Assembly (NCBI GenBank): GCA_014654775.1
Contig: JACVZW010000007.1
Coordinates: 322,580-386,579, forward strand
Source: Paracoccaceae bacterium
GTDB taxonomy: Bacteria > Pseudomonadota > Alphaproteobacteria > Rhodobacterales > Rhodobacteraceae
Length of the DNA stretch: 64,000 nucleotides
Direction of reading: 5' to 3'
Shown: one piece after another, positions 7,238 to 16,741 of the stretch
Layout: every line of letters begins with the position of its first letter
Position numbering within the stretch: position 1 is the stretch's first letter
Position numbers and translations under genes: made by a program
The notes under the pieces: model-generated
Told to the model about the DNA's origin: nothing
What the model saw: only the letters and a program-made list of their open reading frames with translations
Database searches by the model: none

Positions 7238-9526
7238 TCACTGGGGATTGTCGCAGCGCACCGTCACCTGCACCCGCCCCCGCACCGCCACGGGCCAGCG
7301 CAGATGCACCTCGTTGCGCGCCACCCCCTGCTCCACCAGAGCGAAGGGCATCGCCCATTGCGCCACGTTCGACGCGTTGCTGATCTGCCCCTCGGGCACC
7401 ACGCCCGTCACCACCCGCGCGCGGCCCGCAAAGGGCAGCCATGGGCCCGGCTGCACCACCCATGTCTCCGCCGCGCTCGACTGGACATGTTCCACGATCA
7501 CCGGGCTCACCGTCATCTGGTCGATGGAATGGAAGGCATTCGCCTCAAAAGTGATGTTGCGGAACCGCGATGCATCCAAGCTGGCAAAACTGTCATCCAC
7601 CCCCTCCACCCGCTCGATCGTGCCGTTGATCGTGCGAAAGGCATTGTCCGTCACCATCAGCCCGTTGATGAAATGCCCCGGCCCGCGCGGCGTCACCACG
7701 ATCCAGCGGAAGGCGGTGCTCACCCCGCTCGCCATGAAGATGTTGCCCGTCACCGTCAGCCCGCCAAAGGACAGCTCATTGCTGAACCCCGGTTCGGCAT
7801 CATGCTCGTTCGACCATTCGATAAAGCAATTGTCGATATAGTTGCCCACCACCAGACTGCGCGCATGGGTCGAGGTGAAGACGATCCCCGCCCGCCGGAG
7901 GCCCGCATCCTGCTCGTCCCCCTGAAAGAAATGGTTGGCCACGACCAGATGCCCCGTCCCGCCCAGCACCGCGAAATGGGCGAAACGCACCACCCGGCAT
8001 TCGCGCAGCTTGGCGTCATTGGCATTCACGTTCAGCGCGATGGTTGTCCGGCTCTGCACGGGCAGCGACTGCTCGTTCGACAAGAACTGGCACAGGTCCA
8101 CCATCAGCCCCTGACAGCCCAACCCCGGCGAACTGATCCCCCGGTCCAAGGGCCGGTTGAACACGCAATTGTCCAGACGCAGCGCGATGCCCGCCACGGG
8201 CAGGATCACCCCGCTGCCCACACCGCCACAGTCGAACTCCACCTCGCGGATCTCCAACCGGCTCAGATTGGCAAAACCCGTCAGATCAAGGATGTAGCGA
8301 TAGCGCTGGAAGGTGAAGGTCCGCGTCCCGGCGGCGGCGAACAGCGGCTGGCTCAACTCCACCGTCTGCGCCGCCACGTTCACCGCCCGGACATAGACCT
8401 CGCGCCCCACGCCCGTCCCGCTGACCCGTGCGCCAAGCGCGATATTGGCCGCATTGGCCACCCCGGTCAGCCGGGTCGGGTTGGACACGGAATAGGTCGC
8501 CACCGATGTCGCCACCGCCGTATCCCAAGCGGGACTGTCCTGCGCCTCCAACTGGCCGTTGCGGATCACCCGCCGCAGGTTGAACACCGACAGCCCCGTG
8601 ATCGCCGCAAGGTCCAAGGGGGCCGCCAGCCGCACCCGCCGCCCCGACAGGTCGAACTCCACATGATCGCTGAAGTTGAACAGCGATTGCAGCGCCTTGC
8701 GCAGCCCCGCCTCGTCGCCGCCGAAGGCCGCCGCATAGGTGTTCAGGTCAAAGTTGCGCCGACAGGTCAGCCGCGCCGTCGCGGGCATGGTAACCCTGCC
8801 CTCGAAATGGACATGGCTCTCAAAGGTCACGTTCCCCGCCAGCCGATAGGTCCCGGCGGAGACCAACACCGACCGCTGACCCGCCGCCGCATCCGCCGCC
8901 TCGAAGGCCGCCGTGTCATCGGCCACCCCGTCACCCACCGCGCCATAGTCGCGCACATCCACCCATGTCATCAGGTTGCGATGGAAGACCTCGGTCGCAT
9001 CCTCGATCACGATGTCGTCGATGCGTACCACGCCGCCCACCGGCCCGGTCAGATCAATTCCCAGATGGCCATAGACCGGGGCCGTGCCCCAGACCATGTC
9101 CACCCCGCCCCGGTTGCCCGATCCGATGATCGCGCTCACCGTGACCACCTGCCCGTAAGTGGTCAGCGCGACCCCCGGCCCCGCCTGCACCGCCGTGGCG
9201 ACATTCGACCCGTTCCCCACCGCCGCAAAGCCCGCGATCCGCACCGTGGGCAACGCGCCCGACAGGCACTTCACCCGCGCCGTGACGCGCAGAAACAGCC
9301 CCGGCTGAAAGGGGATGCGCTGGAAACAGCGCAGCTTCAGCGTGGCCGTGGATTTCTGCACCTCCAGACAGCCGCCGAAATCCTGATCCGCCGGAACAAA
9401 GGCCGCATTGGGCTGCCCGGCCCAAGACCCCTGCCCCGCCAGCCCATCCTCGCGCGACCACAGGGTCAACCCCGCCTCAAAGGCCGGCGGCATCAGCGCC
9501 AGCCCCTCCGTCACCGCCTTGTTCAT
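7238..9526 (-). CDS. Pectate lyase / GH28-related beta-helix protein
   Basis: A 762-residue protein. The central part opens with VDVRDYGAVGDGVADDTAAF, the hallmark N-cap of pectate-lyase-superfamily (GH28-related, Pectate_lyase_3) right-handed beta-helices, followed by repeated N/G-rich rungs up to about residue 650. The first 180 residues look like a carbohydrate-binding beta-sandwich. There is no obvious signal peptide. In other Rhodobacteraceae such proteins often sit near exopolysaccharide or phage-tail genes, but no such genes are visible here. The enzymatic activity is unknown. Confidence 0.75.
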   Translation of the reverse strand: MNKAVTEGLALMPPAFEAGLTLWSREDGLAGQGSWAGQPNAAFVPADQDFGGCLEVQKSTATLKLRCFQRIPFQPGLFLRVTARVKCLSGALPTVRIAGFAAVGNGSNVATAVQAGPGVALTTYGQVVTVSAIIGSGNRGGVDMVWGTAPVYGHLGIDLTGPVGGVVRIDDIVIEDATEVFHRNLMTWVDVRDYGAVGDGVADDTAAFEAADAAAGQRSVLVSAGTYRLAGNVTFESHVHFEGRVTMPATARLTCRRNFDLNTYAAAFGGDEAGLRKALQSLFNFSDHVEFDLSGRRVRLAAPLDLAAITGLSVFNLRRVIRNGQLEAQDSPAWDTAVATSVATYSVSNPTRLTGVANAANIALGARVSGTGVGREVYVRAVNVAAQTVELSQPLFAAAGTRTFTFQRYRYILDLTGFANLSRLEIREVEFDCGGVGSGVILPVAGIALRLDNCVFNRPLDRGISSPGLGCQGLMVDLCQFLSNEQSLPVQSRTTIALNVNANDAKLRECRVVRFAHFAVLGGTGHLVVANHFFQGDEQDAGLRRAGIVFTSTHARSLVVGNYIDNCFIEWSNEHDAEPGFSNELSFGGLTVTGNIFMASGVSTAFRWIVVTPRGPGHFINGLMVTDNAFRTINGTIERVEGVDDSFASLDASRFRNITFEANAFHSIDQMTVSPVIVEHVQSSAAETWVVQPGPWLPFAGRARVVTGVVPEGQISNASNVAQWAMPFALVEQGVARNEVHLRWPVAVRGRVQVTVRCDNPQ

Positions 9527-9635
9527 CGCGCATCCCTCGCCGCGTTTTCGCCCGCGGCAAGGGGTATCAAGGCAGGGTTAACGGTCTGTCAGACCAGCGC
9601 ACGGTCATGGGCCGCGCGCTGCGGCTGGCCCGCTC

Positions 9636-10049
9636 TTACGCCCCCACGCCCGGCTCCGGCAGCAGCTGCACGCCGTTGATCTGCCACCCCTCCGGCCCCT
9701 CCACCATCTGATAGTCGAGGATATGGGTCTTCCCGGCCTGATCGGTGATCATCACCTTCTGCCACAGCCGCCCGGCCACCTCGCGCTGCTCCAGCATGCG
9801 CACCGACCCGGGGCGGTGCACCATCGGATAGCCCTGCTTCACCATCGCCCCGAAATTCTCCGGCGACATGAAGATCGACTTGATCGACGGCGAGGCAAAG
9901 TCGAAGGCCGTGGCGAAATCATCCGCCTTGAACGCCTCGATCTGGTTCAGGATCGTCTGTTCGATCGGATTGTCCTGCGCGGCGACGGGCGCGGCGACAG
10001 GCAGGCTCAGGCTCAACGCAGTCAGCAGTCCAAAGGCGATGCGGCGCAT
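9636..10049 (-). CDS. DUF4864 domain secreted protein
   Basis: A 137-residue periplasmic protein. The signal peptide is MRRIAFGLLTALSLSLPVAA with cleavage after PVAAQ. The mature part is an NTF2-like DUF4864 domain (QILNQI-type start, DDFATAFDFASPSIKSIF, GYPMVHRPGSVRMLEQREV, ending GWQINGVQLLPEPGV). The ATG at 10049 has GAGGGAGG 6-7 bases upstream, which decides the start. Function is unknown. A TGTGCC-type repeat lies 155 bases upstream, between this gene and lysK. Confidence 0.85.
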   Translation of the reverse strand: MRRIAFGLLTALSLSLPVAAPVAAQDNPIEQTILNQIEAFKADDFATAFDFASPSIKSIFMSPENFGAMVKQGYPMVHRPGSVRMLEQREVAGRLWQKVMITDQAGKTHILDYQMVEGPEGWQINGVQLLPEPGVGA

Positions 10050-10203
10050 GGCGGCCTCCCTCAAAGCGTCCCCGGAAGGAAGCCTAGGGCAATGCGCCCT
10101 CAGGTCAACGACGACGCACCAAAGGCTGCGATGCGCCCTCTGTGCGCCTGCGCACCCTTAACCAATAAACCGCGCCGATCCCTGCCGAAATTTGTATGAA
10201 CAC

Positions 10204-10238
10204 TTTGCTGCACAAAAGGCGGCACAAAACAGGGCACA
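10204..10238 (-). repeat. TGTGCC 12-base-phased intergenic repeat, copy 1
   Basis: Read on the minus strand the element has TGTGCC at 12-base spacing (TGTGCCCTGTTT, TGTGCCGCCTTT, TGTGCAGCAAAG). It sits 47 bases past the lysK stop, on the lysK strand. Its 35-base core is identical to copy 2. Near copies occur at 40805 and 60415. No ORF of its own. Confidence 0.85.
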
Positions 10239-10284
10239 GCCGTTGACCCCCGGGATCGCCAGATTTCCCAACGATCCCGAAAGG

Positions 10285-11862
10285 TTAAACCAACTCCCCC
10301 GCCAGCGCCCGATCCATCAGCGCCACCGTTTCCTTCACCCCGTAAAGCGCGACGAACCCGCCGAAACGCGGCCCCTCGCTCGCCCCCAGCAGCACCTCAT
10401 ACAGCGCCTTGAACCAGTCGCGCAGCGGCTCGAACCCGTGCTCCTTGCCCACGGCAAAAACCATGGATTGCAGCGCATCCGCATCCTGCCCGCCCTCCCA
10501 GGCAACCAGCCGCGCGCGCAGATCGGCCATCGCCGCCCGCTCCTTTTCGTCCGGCAGACGGAACACCCGATGGGGTGCGATCTTGTCGGCAAAGTAGCGC
10601 ACGGCAAAGCCGGCCGCAGCATCCAGATCGGGATGCGTCTCGGGCGATGCCTCCGGCGCATAGGCCCGGATATAGCCCCACAAGCCCTTGGAATCCTTGG
10701 CCCCCGCCACGCTGGCAAGGTTCAGAAGCATGCTGAACGGCACCACCATCCGGCTCTCTGGCGGGTTCCCGCCATGGATGTGCCAGACCGGGTTGTTCAC
10801 CTGTCCGTCCACATCCTGCGTGGGATAGGCCTTCAACTGCTGGTGATATTCATCCACCGCCCGCGGGATCACATCGAAATGCATCCGCTTCGCCGTCTTG
10901 GGCTTTTGATACATGAAATAAGACAGGCTTTCGGTGGCTGCATAGGTCAGCCATTCATCGATGGTCAGCCCGTTGCCCTTCGACTTCGAAATCTTCTGCC
11001 CCTGATCATCAAGGAACAGCTCATAGGTCATGTGATTGGGCTTCCGCCCCCCCAACACCTCGCAGATGCCGTCATAGATCGGCGTGTTGGTGGAATGGTC
11101 CTTCCCATACATCTCGAAATCCACATCCAGCGCCGCCCAGCGCGCCCCGAAATCCGGCTTCCACTGCAGCTTCACATGCCCGCCCGTCACCGGCAGCGTC
11201 CATTCCCGCCCGTCCTCGTCATCGAAGGTGATCTCGCCCCGCACCGCATCCACGTTCTTCATCGGGACGTACAGCACCCGCCCCGTTTCGGGATGAATCG
11301 GCAGGAAGCAGGAATAGGTCTGCTGCCGCTCCTCGCGCAAAGACGCCAGCATGATGTTCATGATCGCATCATAGCGTTCCGCCGCCCGCCGCAGCACCGC
11401 GTCGAACTGGCCCGATCCATAGAACTCGGTGGCCGAGATGAACTCGTATTCGAACCCGAAGGTATCCAGAAACCGCCGCAGCATCGCATTGTTGTGGTGG
11501 CCAAAGCTTTCGAATTCCCCATAGGGATCGGGCACGCTGGTCAACGGCTTCTGCATATGCCCGCGCAGCATCTCCTGCTGCGGCACGTTCTCCGGCACCT
11601 TCCGCATCCCGTCGAGGTCATCGGAAAAGCAGATCAGCCGCGTCGGAATGTCGGACACAATCTCAAAGGCGCGGCGGATCATCGTCGTCCGCGCCACCTC
11701 GCCAAAGGTCCCGATATGCGGCAGGCCCGACGGTCCATAACCCGTCTCGAACAGGACATGCCCCTTCTCCGGGTCCTTCTTCTCATAGCGTTTGAGGATC
11801 GCGCGCGCCTCTTCAAAGGGCCAGGCTTTCGATTTCATCGCGGCGTCACGCAGGGCAGACAT
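10285..11862 (-). CDS. lysK: Lysyl-tRNA synthetase, class I
   Basis: This 525-residue enzyme charges tRNA-Lys with lysine. It is the class I (archaeal-type) LysRS usual in alphaproteobacteria, not the class II lysS. The HIGH-type motif is PHIGTFG (H49-I-G-T52) and the KMSKS-type motif is KISKSKG at residues 290-296. The start is ATG 11862 with TGAGG upstream; a TTG two codons earlier is less likely. A stem (CGGGATCG/CGATCCCG, 10251-10279) and the TGTGCC repeat follow the stop. Confidence 0.96.
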   Translation of the reverse strand: MSALRDAAMKSKAWPFEEARAILKRYEKKDPEKGHVLFETGYGPSGLPHIGTFGEVARTTMIRRAFEIVSDIPTRLICFSDDLDGMRKVPENVPQQEMLRGHMQKPLTSVPDPYGEFESFGHHNNAMLRRFLDTFGFEYEFISATEFYGSGQFDAVLRRAAERYDAIMNIMLASLREERQQTYSCFLPIHPETGRVLYVPMKNVDAVRGEITFDDEDGREWTLPVTGGHVKLQWKPDFGARWAALDVDFEMYGKDHSTNTPIYDGICEVLGGRKPNHMTYELFLDDQGQKISKSKGNGLTIDEWLTYAATESLSYFMYQKPKTAKRMHFDVIPRAVDEYHQQLKAYPTQDVDGQVNNPVWHIHGGNPPESRMVVPFSMLLNLASVAGAKDSKGLWGYIRAYAPEASPETHPDLDAAAGFAVRYFADKIAPHRVFRLPDEKERAAMADLRARLVAWEGGQDADALQSMVFAVGKEHGFEPLRDWFKALYEVLLGASEGPRFGGFVALYGVKETVALMDRALAGELV

Positions 11863-11974
11863 CGGCAATCCTCAGGGAAGATGCGGAAACCCCATGCCTC
11901 CGCAACCCCCGTCCTCTATTGCCGCCCCCGCATCGCGTCAATAATCTCCGGCCCGAACCGCAAAGGAGACCGCC

Positions 11975-12394
11975 ATGTCCGACACCGCCCCCCTGTCCGC
12001 GCAGGATGCGCTCATCGCCGTCATGGTCGCCTGCTCGGCCTCCGATCAGAACATGCGGACGGCGGAACTTGTGGCGATCCAGCGCATGGTGAACCACATG
12101 CCGGTCTTCGCCAATTACGATCAGGACCGCATCCGCCGCATCAGCCAGATCGTCTTCGACCTGTTCGAAGAGGAAGACGGTCTTGACGCCCTCTTCGGCC
12201 TGATCCGCGAAGCCTTGCCCGAACGGCTGAACGAAACGGCCTATGCGCTGGCCTGCGACGTGGTCACCGCCGACGGCAACCACAACGAGGTGGAACTGCG
12301 GATGCTGGACGAGGTGCGTGAGGAATTGAAGGTCGACCGCCTCCACGCCGCCGCCATCGAATGGGGCGCCCGCGTCCGGCATATGAAGCCCTAA
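11975..12394 (+). CDS. TerB-like tellurite resistance family protein
   Basis: A 139-residue, all-helical, acidic protein of the TerB family: DALIAVMVACSASDQNMRTA near the start and ALACDVVTADGNHNEVELRM with the paired acidic residues that bind divalent metal in TerB folds. It stands alone without terZABCDE neighbours, so tellurite resistance is not implied. It diverges from lysK. The role in the cell is unknown. Confidence 0.85.
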   Translation: MSDTAPLSAQDALIAVMVACSASDQNMRTAELVAIQRMVNHMPVFANYDQDRIRRISQIVFDLFEEEDGLDALFGLIREALPERLNETAYALACDVVTADGNHNEVELRMLDEVREELKVDRLHAAAIEWGARVRHMKP

Positions 12395-12500
12395 TCAGAC
12401 AGCGGACCGGGCTCAAGGCTCCGCTCCTCCATCTTCTGTCGGAAAATTTCCTCGGGGGTCGGCCGTCGGGTCGCCATAGGTTCACGGCCCGATGGCTGAC

Positions 12501-12519
12501 GGGGGGCAGATAGCCCCCC
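12501..12519. terminator. GC hairpin between terB-like and dacB
   Basis: GGGGGGC, loop AGATA, GCCCCCC. It is a perfect 7-bp stem in the gap between the convergent terB-like and dacB genes. A degenerate TTCTGTCGGAAAATTTCCTC stretch upstream (12434-12453) resembles the dispersed intergenic elements. Confidence 0.45.
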
Positions 12520-12563
12520 GGTCCGACGTCAACCCCTGCGCGCCGAACCCACGCGCCTTCCCC

Positions 12564-12628
12564 GTAGGATGGGCAATACTGCCCATCCTACCGAAGGCCC
12601 GGCGTAGGATGGGCCATGCGGCCCATCC
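12564..12628. repeat. REP-like palindromic units, GTAGGATGGGC family (two copies)
   Basis: Unit 1 (12564-12591) is a near-perfect palindrome, GTAGGATGGGCA/TGCCCATCCTAC with a 4-base loop. Unit 2 (12604-12628) is GTAGGATGGGCC, loop, GGCCCATCC. Both start with GTAGG, like the REPs beside the RAYT gene at 16.7 kb but with a different stem. They lie just after the dacB stop and may also form its transcript end. Confidence 0.7.
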
Positions 12629-12640
12629 CCGCCGTGCCAG

Positions 12641-14125
12641 TCACGCGTAAAGCCCCGCCCAGCGCGCGATCAACTGCCCCTGCAACCGCCGCGCCCGCCG
12701 TGTCCAGGCCTTGCCGCCCTCGGGCTGCTCCCGCTCCGACACCGACAGCCGATCCCGCCGCGCCGCATCCGCGCAGAAAATCGCAAAGGCCATCTCCCGG
12801 CCCGAGGGCGGCTGGACATAGCCCACCAGCGCCGACACGAAATTCAACGTCCCGGTCTTGCCGATCACCTGCACGGGGCTGTCGATCTCTTCCCCGTCGC
12901 CGTCCCGCATGCCCAGATCGCGCAGCACCGCTTTCAGCTGCCCGCCCGTCTGCGTCCCCTGCGCCGCGACCAGCGCGCGCACCATTTCTTCCGGGCTGAC
13001 CCGGCTCTCCGCGCCAAGGCCGGAATGATCCACGAACCGCCCCTCCGCCCCCAGCCGCGCCCGCGCCCAATCCGACATCGCATCGCCAGACGCCCGCAGC
13101 CCCCCCGCGCCCGAGGCCGTCAGCCCCACCACCTCCGCCGTCAGATTGGTCGACCAGCGCAGCATCCGCCGCAGGATGTCGCCCAAGGGATCGCTGCGAT
13201 GCTCGGCCAGCACCTGCCCGCCCGCAGGCCCCCGCGCCGCCCGCTTCGGCGCGGGCAATTCGATCCCTTGCGCCGCAGCCAGCGTCTGGAACACTTCCGC
13301 CGCATAGGCCCCCGGGTTGCGCACGGGCAGCCAGCGGCTGCCGCCTTTGCCCAGCGCCTCGGACGCCACGGTCCATTCCTCGGCCCCGCCCCGCGCCCGA
13401 TAGGTGAACAGCGGCGCGTCCCGCCGCACCACCTCCATCCGCGCCATCCTGACCGGGGGGGCGAACCGCTCGCCCCGCGCATCCATCGCCACGCCCCAGC
13501 CGCCCTGCGCCCGCCGCCATTCGAAATGCACGCGGTTGTAATTCAGGTTCAGCCCCGAAATCGCAGGGTTATACCCAACATGATCCGGCTGGTCCCCCGC
13601 GATCTCGTCCAGCGCGGGCAGCGCGGCGTCCACGTAAAGGAAATCCCCCCGCACCCGGCGCAGCCCCGTCGCCGCCAGCCGCGCCGCCAGATCGCCCATC
13701 CGGTCGGTGTCCAACTCCGGGTCGCCCGTTCCGATCAGGACCAGATCGCCCTCCAGCACGCCCCCACGCAGCGCCCCCGCCGCCACGACCTGCGTGGCGA
13801 AGCGATGCCCCGCCCCCAGCCGCTCCAGCGCATAAAGCGCGGTCACCGCCTTGGCCGTACTCGCAGGTGGCAGCGCCGTCTGCCCCTCCATCGCCTCCAG
13901 AATCCGGCCACTGCGCGCCTCGGCCACCGCATAGCCCACCACGCCACCCAGCTTCGCCGCCGCGATCAGCGTGCCGGGCTCCGCCGCACCCGCCACCGCC
14001 ACCCCGCCTTCGGCACGTCCGACGGGCCGCGCCACGGGACGGGGGCTGACGACCAGCCCCTCCCCCAGCGCGGGCCCCGCCAGCCCCGCCAGCACACCCC
14101 CCAGAACCACACGCCGCGAAACCAT
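12641..14125 (-). CDS. dacB: D-alanyl-D-alanine carboxypeptidase/endopeptidase (PBP4, DacB)
   Basis: A 494-residue periplasmic penicillin-binding protein of the S13 family that trims or cleaves peptidoglycan cross-links. The export signal is MVSRRVVLGGVLAGLAGPAL, with a twin-arginine-like SRR. The three catalytic motifs are present: S-x-x-K as STAK (residues 89-92), S-x-N as STN in RWSTNLTAEVVG, and K-T-G in GKTGTLNFVSALVGY. ATG 14125 follows GGGAGG; the frame is open further upstream but without a signal-like start. The downstream neighbours are REP-like palindromes. Confidence 0.93.
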   Translation of the reverse strand: MVSRRVVLGGVLAGLAGPALGEGLVVSPRPVARPVGRAEGGVAVAGAAEPGTLIAAAKLGGVVGYAVAEARSGRILEAMEGQTALPPASTAKAVTALYALERLGAGHRFATQVVAAGALRGGVLEGDLVLIGTGDPELDTDRMGDLAARLAATGLRRVRGDFLYVDAALPALDEIAGDQPDHVGYNPAISGLNLNYNRVHFEWRRAQGGWGVAMDARGERFAPPVRMARMEVVRRDAPLFTYRARGGAEEWTVASEALGKGGSRWLPVRNPGAYAAEVFQTLAAAQGIELPAPKRAARGPAGGQVLAEHRSDPLGDILRRMLRWSTNLTAEVVGLTASGAGGLRASGDAMSDWARARLGAEGRFVDHSGLGAESRVSPEEMVRALVAAQGTQTGGQLKAVLRDLGMRDGDGEEIDSPVQVIGKTGTLNFVSALVGYVQPPSGREMAFAIFCADAARRDRLSVSEREQPEGGKAWTRRARRLQGQLIARWAGLYA

Positions 14126-14232
14126 CACATCCTCCCGCCCAGAAAGCGAAAACCCAGAAAGCGAAACCCCAGACCGTAGAACCCTAGCCAAAGCCCCGCC
14201 GCCCCGGCAAGCGCCGCGCCATCACAAGCGCA

Positions 14233-14829
14233 TCAGCCCCGCCATTCCCCCCGCGCCCGGATCGCGGTGGAGGACGAGCCGTCCATAGGCAGGTTCACGA
14301 AACACCACACGGGCGCATCCCGCACCCGCAGCACTTCTCCCCGCGCCACCCTCTCACCCCGGAAGATGCGCGCGGCCTTGGACACCCGCCCCCGCACCCC
14401 CCAACCGGGCCGCGCCAGCACGCCCACGGGCACCATCCGCAGGATGTCCCCCCACCGCTCCCAGCGGTGGAACTGGCCCAGATTGTCCGCCCCCATCAGC
14501 CAGACGAAGCGCACCCCGGGATAGATCGCGGCCAGCCGCTCCAACGTCTCGGCCGTGAACCGCGTGCCCAGCCGCGCCTCCAGATCGCTGACCACCACGC
14601 GGGGATCGCGCATCACCGCCCGCGCCCGCGCCATCCGGTCCGCCAAGGGCGCAGGCCCCCGCGCCTTCAGCGGATTGCCGGGTGAAACGAGCCACCAGAC
14701 CCGGTCCAACCCCATCCGCTTCAGCGCCTCGCGCGTGATGTGAACATGCCCCCCATGCGCCGGATCGAACGACCCGCCCAGAAGCCCGATCACCATCCCC
14801 CTCCGCGCCACGGGGAATCCTGCCCGCAC
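14233..14829 (-). CDS. nadD: Nicotinate-nucleotide adenylyltransferase
   Basis: This enzyme makes deamido-NAD from nicotinate mononucleotide and ATP in NAD synthesis. The nucleotidyltransferase motif is [13 protein letters not shown] (GxFxxxHxxH). The C-terminus carries S-S-T-A-I-R ([17 protein letters not shown]). GTG 14829 (198 residues, GGAGGGG upstream) is preferred because the resulting [11 protein letters not shown] start resembles relatives; ATG 14796 or the longer ATG 14883 are alternatives. In many Rhodobacteraceae nadD sits near rsfS/proA, which is not the case here. Confidence 0.92.
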   Translation of the reverse strand: MRAGFPVARRGMVIGLLGGSFDPAHGGHVHITREALKRMGLDRVWWLVSPGNPLKARGPAPLADRMARARAVMRDPRVVVSDLEARLGTRFTAETLERLAAIYPGVRFVWLMGADNLGQFHRWERWGDILRMVPVGVLARPGWGVRGRVSKAARIFRGERVARGEVLRVRDAPVWCFVNLPMDGSSSTAIRARGEWRG

Positions 14830-14947
14830 GCCGCCCCTCCGCCTGAAATTCCAAGGCAAAGCCCAACCACCCAACGTTGCCACTGTCCAGCATTATCGCT
14901 ACATGGTCCCCCGACACCCCGAAGGATTCCGGAACAGGAGCGGCACG

Positions 14948-16603
14948 ATGGCCTCGTATCAATACGTCTACCACATGGATGGCGTCTCAAAGACCTATCC
15001 CGGCGGCAAGAAGGTGTTCGAGAACATCCGCCTCAACTTCCTGCCCGGCGTCAAGATCGGCGTCGTCGGCGTGAACGGCGCCGGCAAATCCACCCTGCTG
15101 CGCGTCATGGCGGGCTGGGACAAGGATTTTCAAGGCGAGGCCTGGGCCGCCAAGGGCGCCAAGGTGGGCTACCTGCCGCAGGAACCCCAACTCGACCCCA
15201 ACCTCACGGTGCGCGAGAACGTCAAACTCGGCGTCGCCGAAAAGCAGGGTAAGCTCGACCGCTACAACGAATTGGCCATGAACTATTCGGACGAGACCGC
15301 CGAAGAAATGGCCAAGCTGCAGGACGAGATCGACGCCGAAAACCTCTGGGATCTCGACAGCCAGATCGACGTCGCGATGGAGGCGCTGCGCTGCCCCCCC
15401 GATGACGCCAATGTCGAAACCCTCTCGGGCGGCGAACGCCGCCGCGTCGCGCTCTGCAAGCTGCTGCTTGAGGCGCCCGACATGCTGCTCCTCGACGAAC
15501 CGACGAACCACCTTGATGCCGAAACCATCGCTTGGCTGCAAAAGCACCTGATCGAATACAAGGGCACGATCCTGACCGTGACCCACGACCGCTATTTCCT
15601 CGACGACATCACGACGTGGATTCTGGAACTGGAACGCGGCCGCGGCCTGCCCCATGAAGGCAACTATTCCTCGTGGCTGGACGCCAAGGCCAAGCGCCTC
15701 GCCCAAGAAGCGCGCGAGGACAAGGCCAAGCAGAAGGTGCTGGAAAAGGAACTCGAATGGATCCGCGCCGGGGCCAAGGCCCGTCAGGCCAAATCCAAGG
15801 CCCGTATCCAAGCCTATGAGAAGATGGCGGACGAGTCGGTCAAGGAACTGGTCGGCCGCGCCCAGATCATCATCCCGCATGGGCCGCGCCTTGGGTCGAA
15901 GGTCATCGAATTCGAAAACGTCTCCAAAGCCTTGGGCGACAAGCAGTTGATCGAGAACCTCAGCTTCTCGCTGCCCCCGGGCGGCATTGTGGGCGTGATC
16001 GGGCCAAACGGCGCGGGCAAGTCCACGCTGATGAAGATGATCACCGGGCAAGAAAAGCCCGACAGCGGCACGATCACGCTGGGCGACACGGTGCAGCTTT
16101 CCTATGTCGATCAGTCGCGCGACGCGCTCGACGGCAACAAGAACGTCTGGGAAGAGATCACCGATGCGCTCGACGTGGTGGTCTTGGGCGATGCCGAGGT
16201 GAACAGCCGCGCCTATTGCTCCTCTTTCAACTTCAAGGGCTCGGATCAGCAAAAGAAGGTGGGCATCCTCTCGGGCGGTGAGAGGAACCGCGTCCATATG
16301 GCGAAACTGCTGAAATCCGGCGGCAACGTCCTTCTGCTCGACGAACCGACCAACGATCTGGACGTCGAAACCCTGCAGGCGCTGGAAGCAGCCATCGAAG
16401 AATTCGCAGGCTGCGCGGTCATCATCTCGCACGACCGCTTCTTCCTCGACCGCCTCTGCACCCATATCCTCGCCTTCGAAGGCGATGCCCATGTGGAATG
16501 GTTCGAAGGCAACTTCCAGGATTACGAGGACGACAAGATCCGCCGCCTCGGCCCGGATTCGGTGCAGCCCAAGCGGGTGAAGTACAAGAAGTTCTCGCGC
16601 TGA
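14948..16603 (+). CDS. ettA: Energy-dependent translational throttle protein EttA (ABC-F)
   Basis: A 551-residue cytosolic ABC-F ATPase that binds the ribosomal E site and gates translation according to ATP/ADP. It has two nucleotide-binding domains: Walker A GVNGAGKS (41-48) with LSGGERRRVAL, and GPNGAGKS with LSGGERNRVHM. The EttA-specific arm and linker are present (ELERGRGLPHEGNYSSWLDA). There are no membrane segments. The start is the ATG before ASYQYVYHMDGVSK. It is followed by three REP palindromes. Confidence 0.95.
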   Translation: MASYQYVYHMDGVSKTYPGGKKVFENIRLNFLPGVKIGVVGVNGAGKSTLLRVMAGWDKDFQGEAWAAKGAKVGYLPQEPQLDPNLTVRENVKLGVAEKQGKLDRYNELAMNYSDETAEEMAKLQDEIDAENLWDLDSQIDVAMEALRCPPDDANVETLSGGERRRVALCKLLLEAPDMLLLDEPTNHLDAETIAWLQKHLIEYKGTILTVTHDRYFLDDITTWILELERGRGLPHEGNYSSWLDAKAKRLAQEAREDKAKQKVLEKELEWIRAGAKARQAKSKARIQAYEKMADESVKELVGRAQIIIPHGPRLGSKVIEFENVSKALGDKQLIENLSFSLPPGGIVGVIGPNGAGKSTLMKMITGQEKPDSGTITLGDTVQLSYVDQSRDALDGNKNVWEEITDALDVVVLGDAEVNSRAYCSSFNFKGSDQQKKVGILSGGERNRVHMAKLLKSGGNVLLLDEPTNDLDVETLQALEAAIEEFAGCAVIISHDRFFLDRLCTHILAFEGDAHVEWFEGNFQDYEDDKIRRLGPDSVQPKRVKYKKFSR

Positions 16604-16627
16604 CGGGCGGGTGAAACCCCGAACCCC

Positions 16628-16741
16628 GTAGGGTGCGTGCTCGCACGCACCCCGCAAACCCACAGCTTCCGTAGGGTGCGTGCTCGCACGCACCTTCCTA
16701 AACCTGCCCCCCGGGGTGGTGCGTGCAAGCACGCACCCTAC
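16628..16741. repeat. REP cluster (three GTAGGGTGCGTGC palindromes)
   Basis: Three imperfect palindromes share GTAGGGTGCGTGC/GCACGCACC: 16628-16653 and 16671-16694 in plus orientation and 16715-16741 inverted. Such clusters (BIME-like) are typical substrates of the neighbouring REP-associated tyrosine transposase. The inverted unit contains the transposase stop codon (TAG at 16740-16738 is part of GTAGGG). Confidence 0.85.

Noticed and set aside
7304-9679. 791-codon plus-strand frame opposite the beta-helix gene
   Set aside because: His/Arg/Pro-rich antisense shadow of the minus-strand gene, without ribosome site or domains.
10192-12186. 664-codon plus-strand frame opposite lysK
   Set aside because: Antisense shadow; only its first residues derive from the TGTGCC repeat, the rest mirrors lysK.
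11975-12394. Tellurite resistance operon
   Set aside because: Only a lone terB-like gene is present, without terZ, A, C, D or E.
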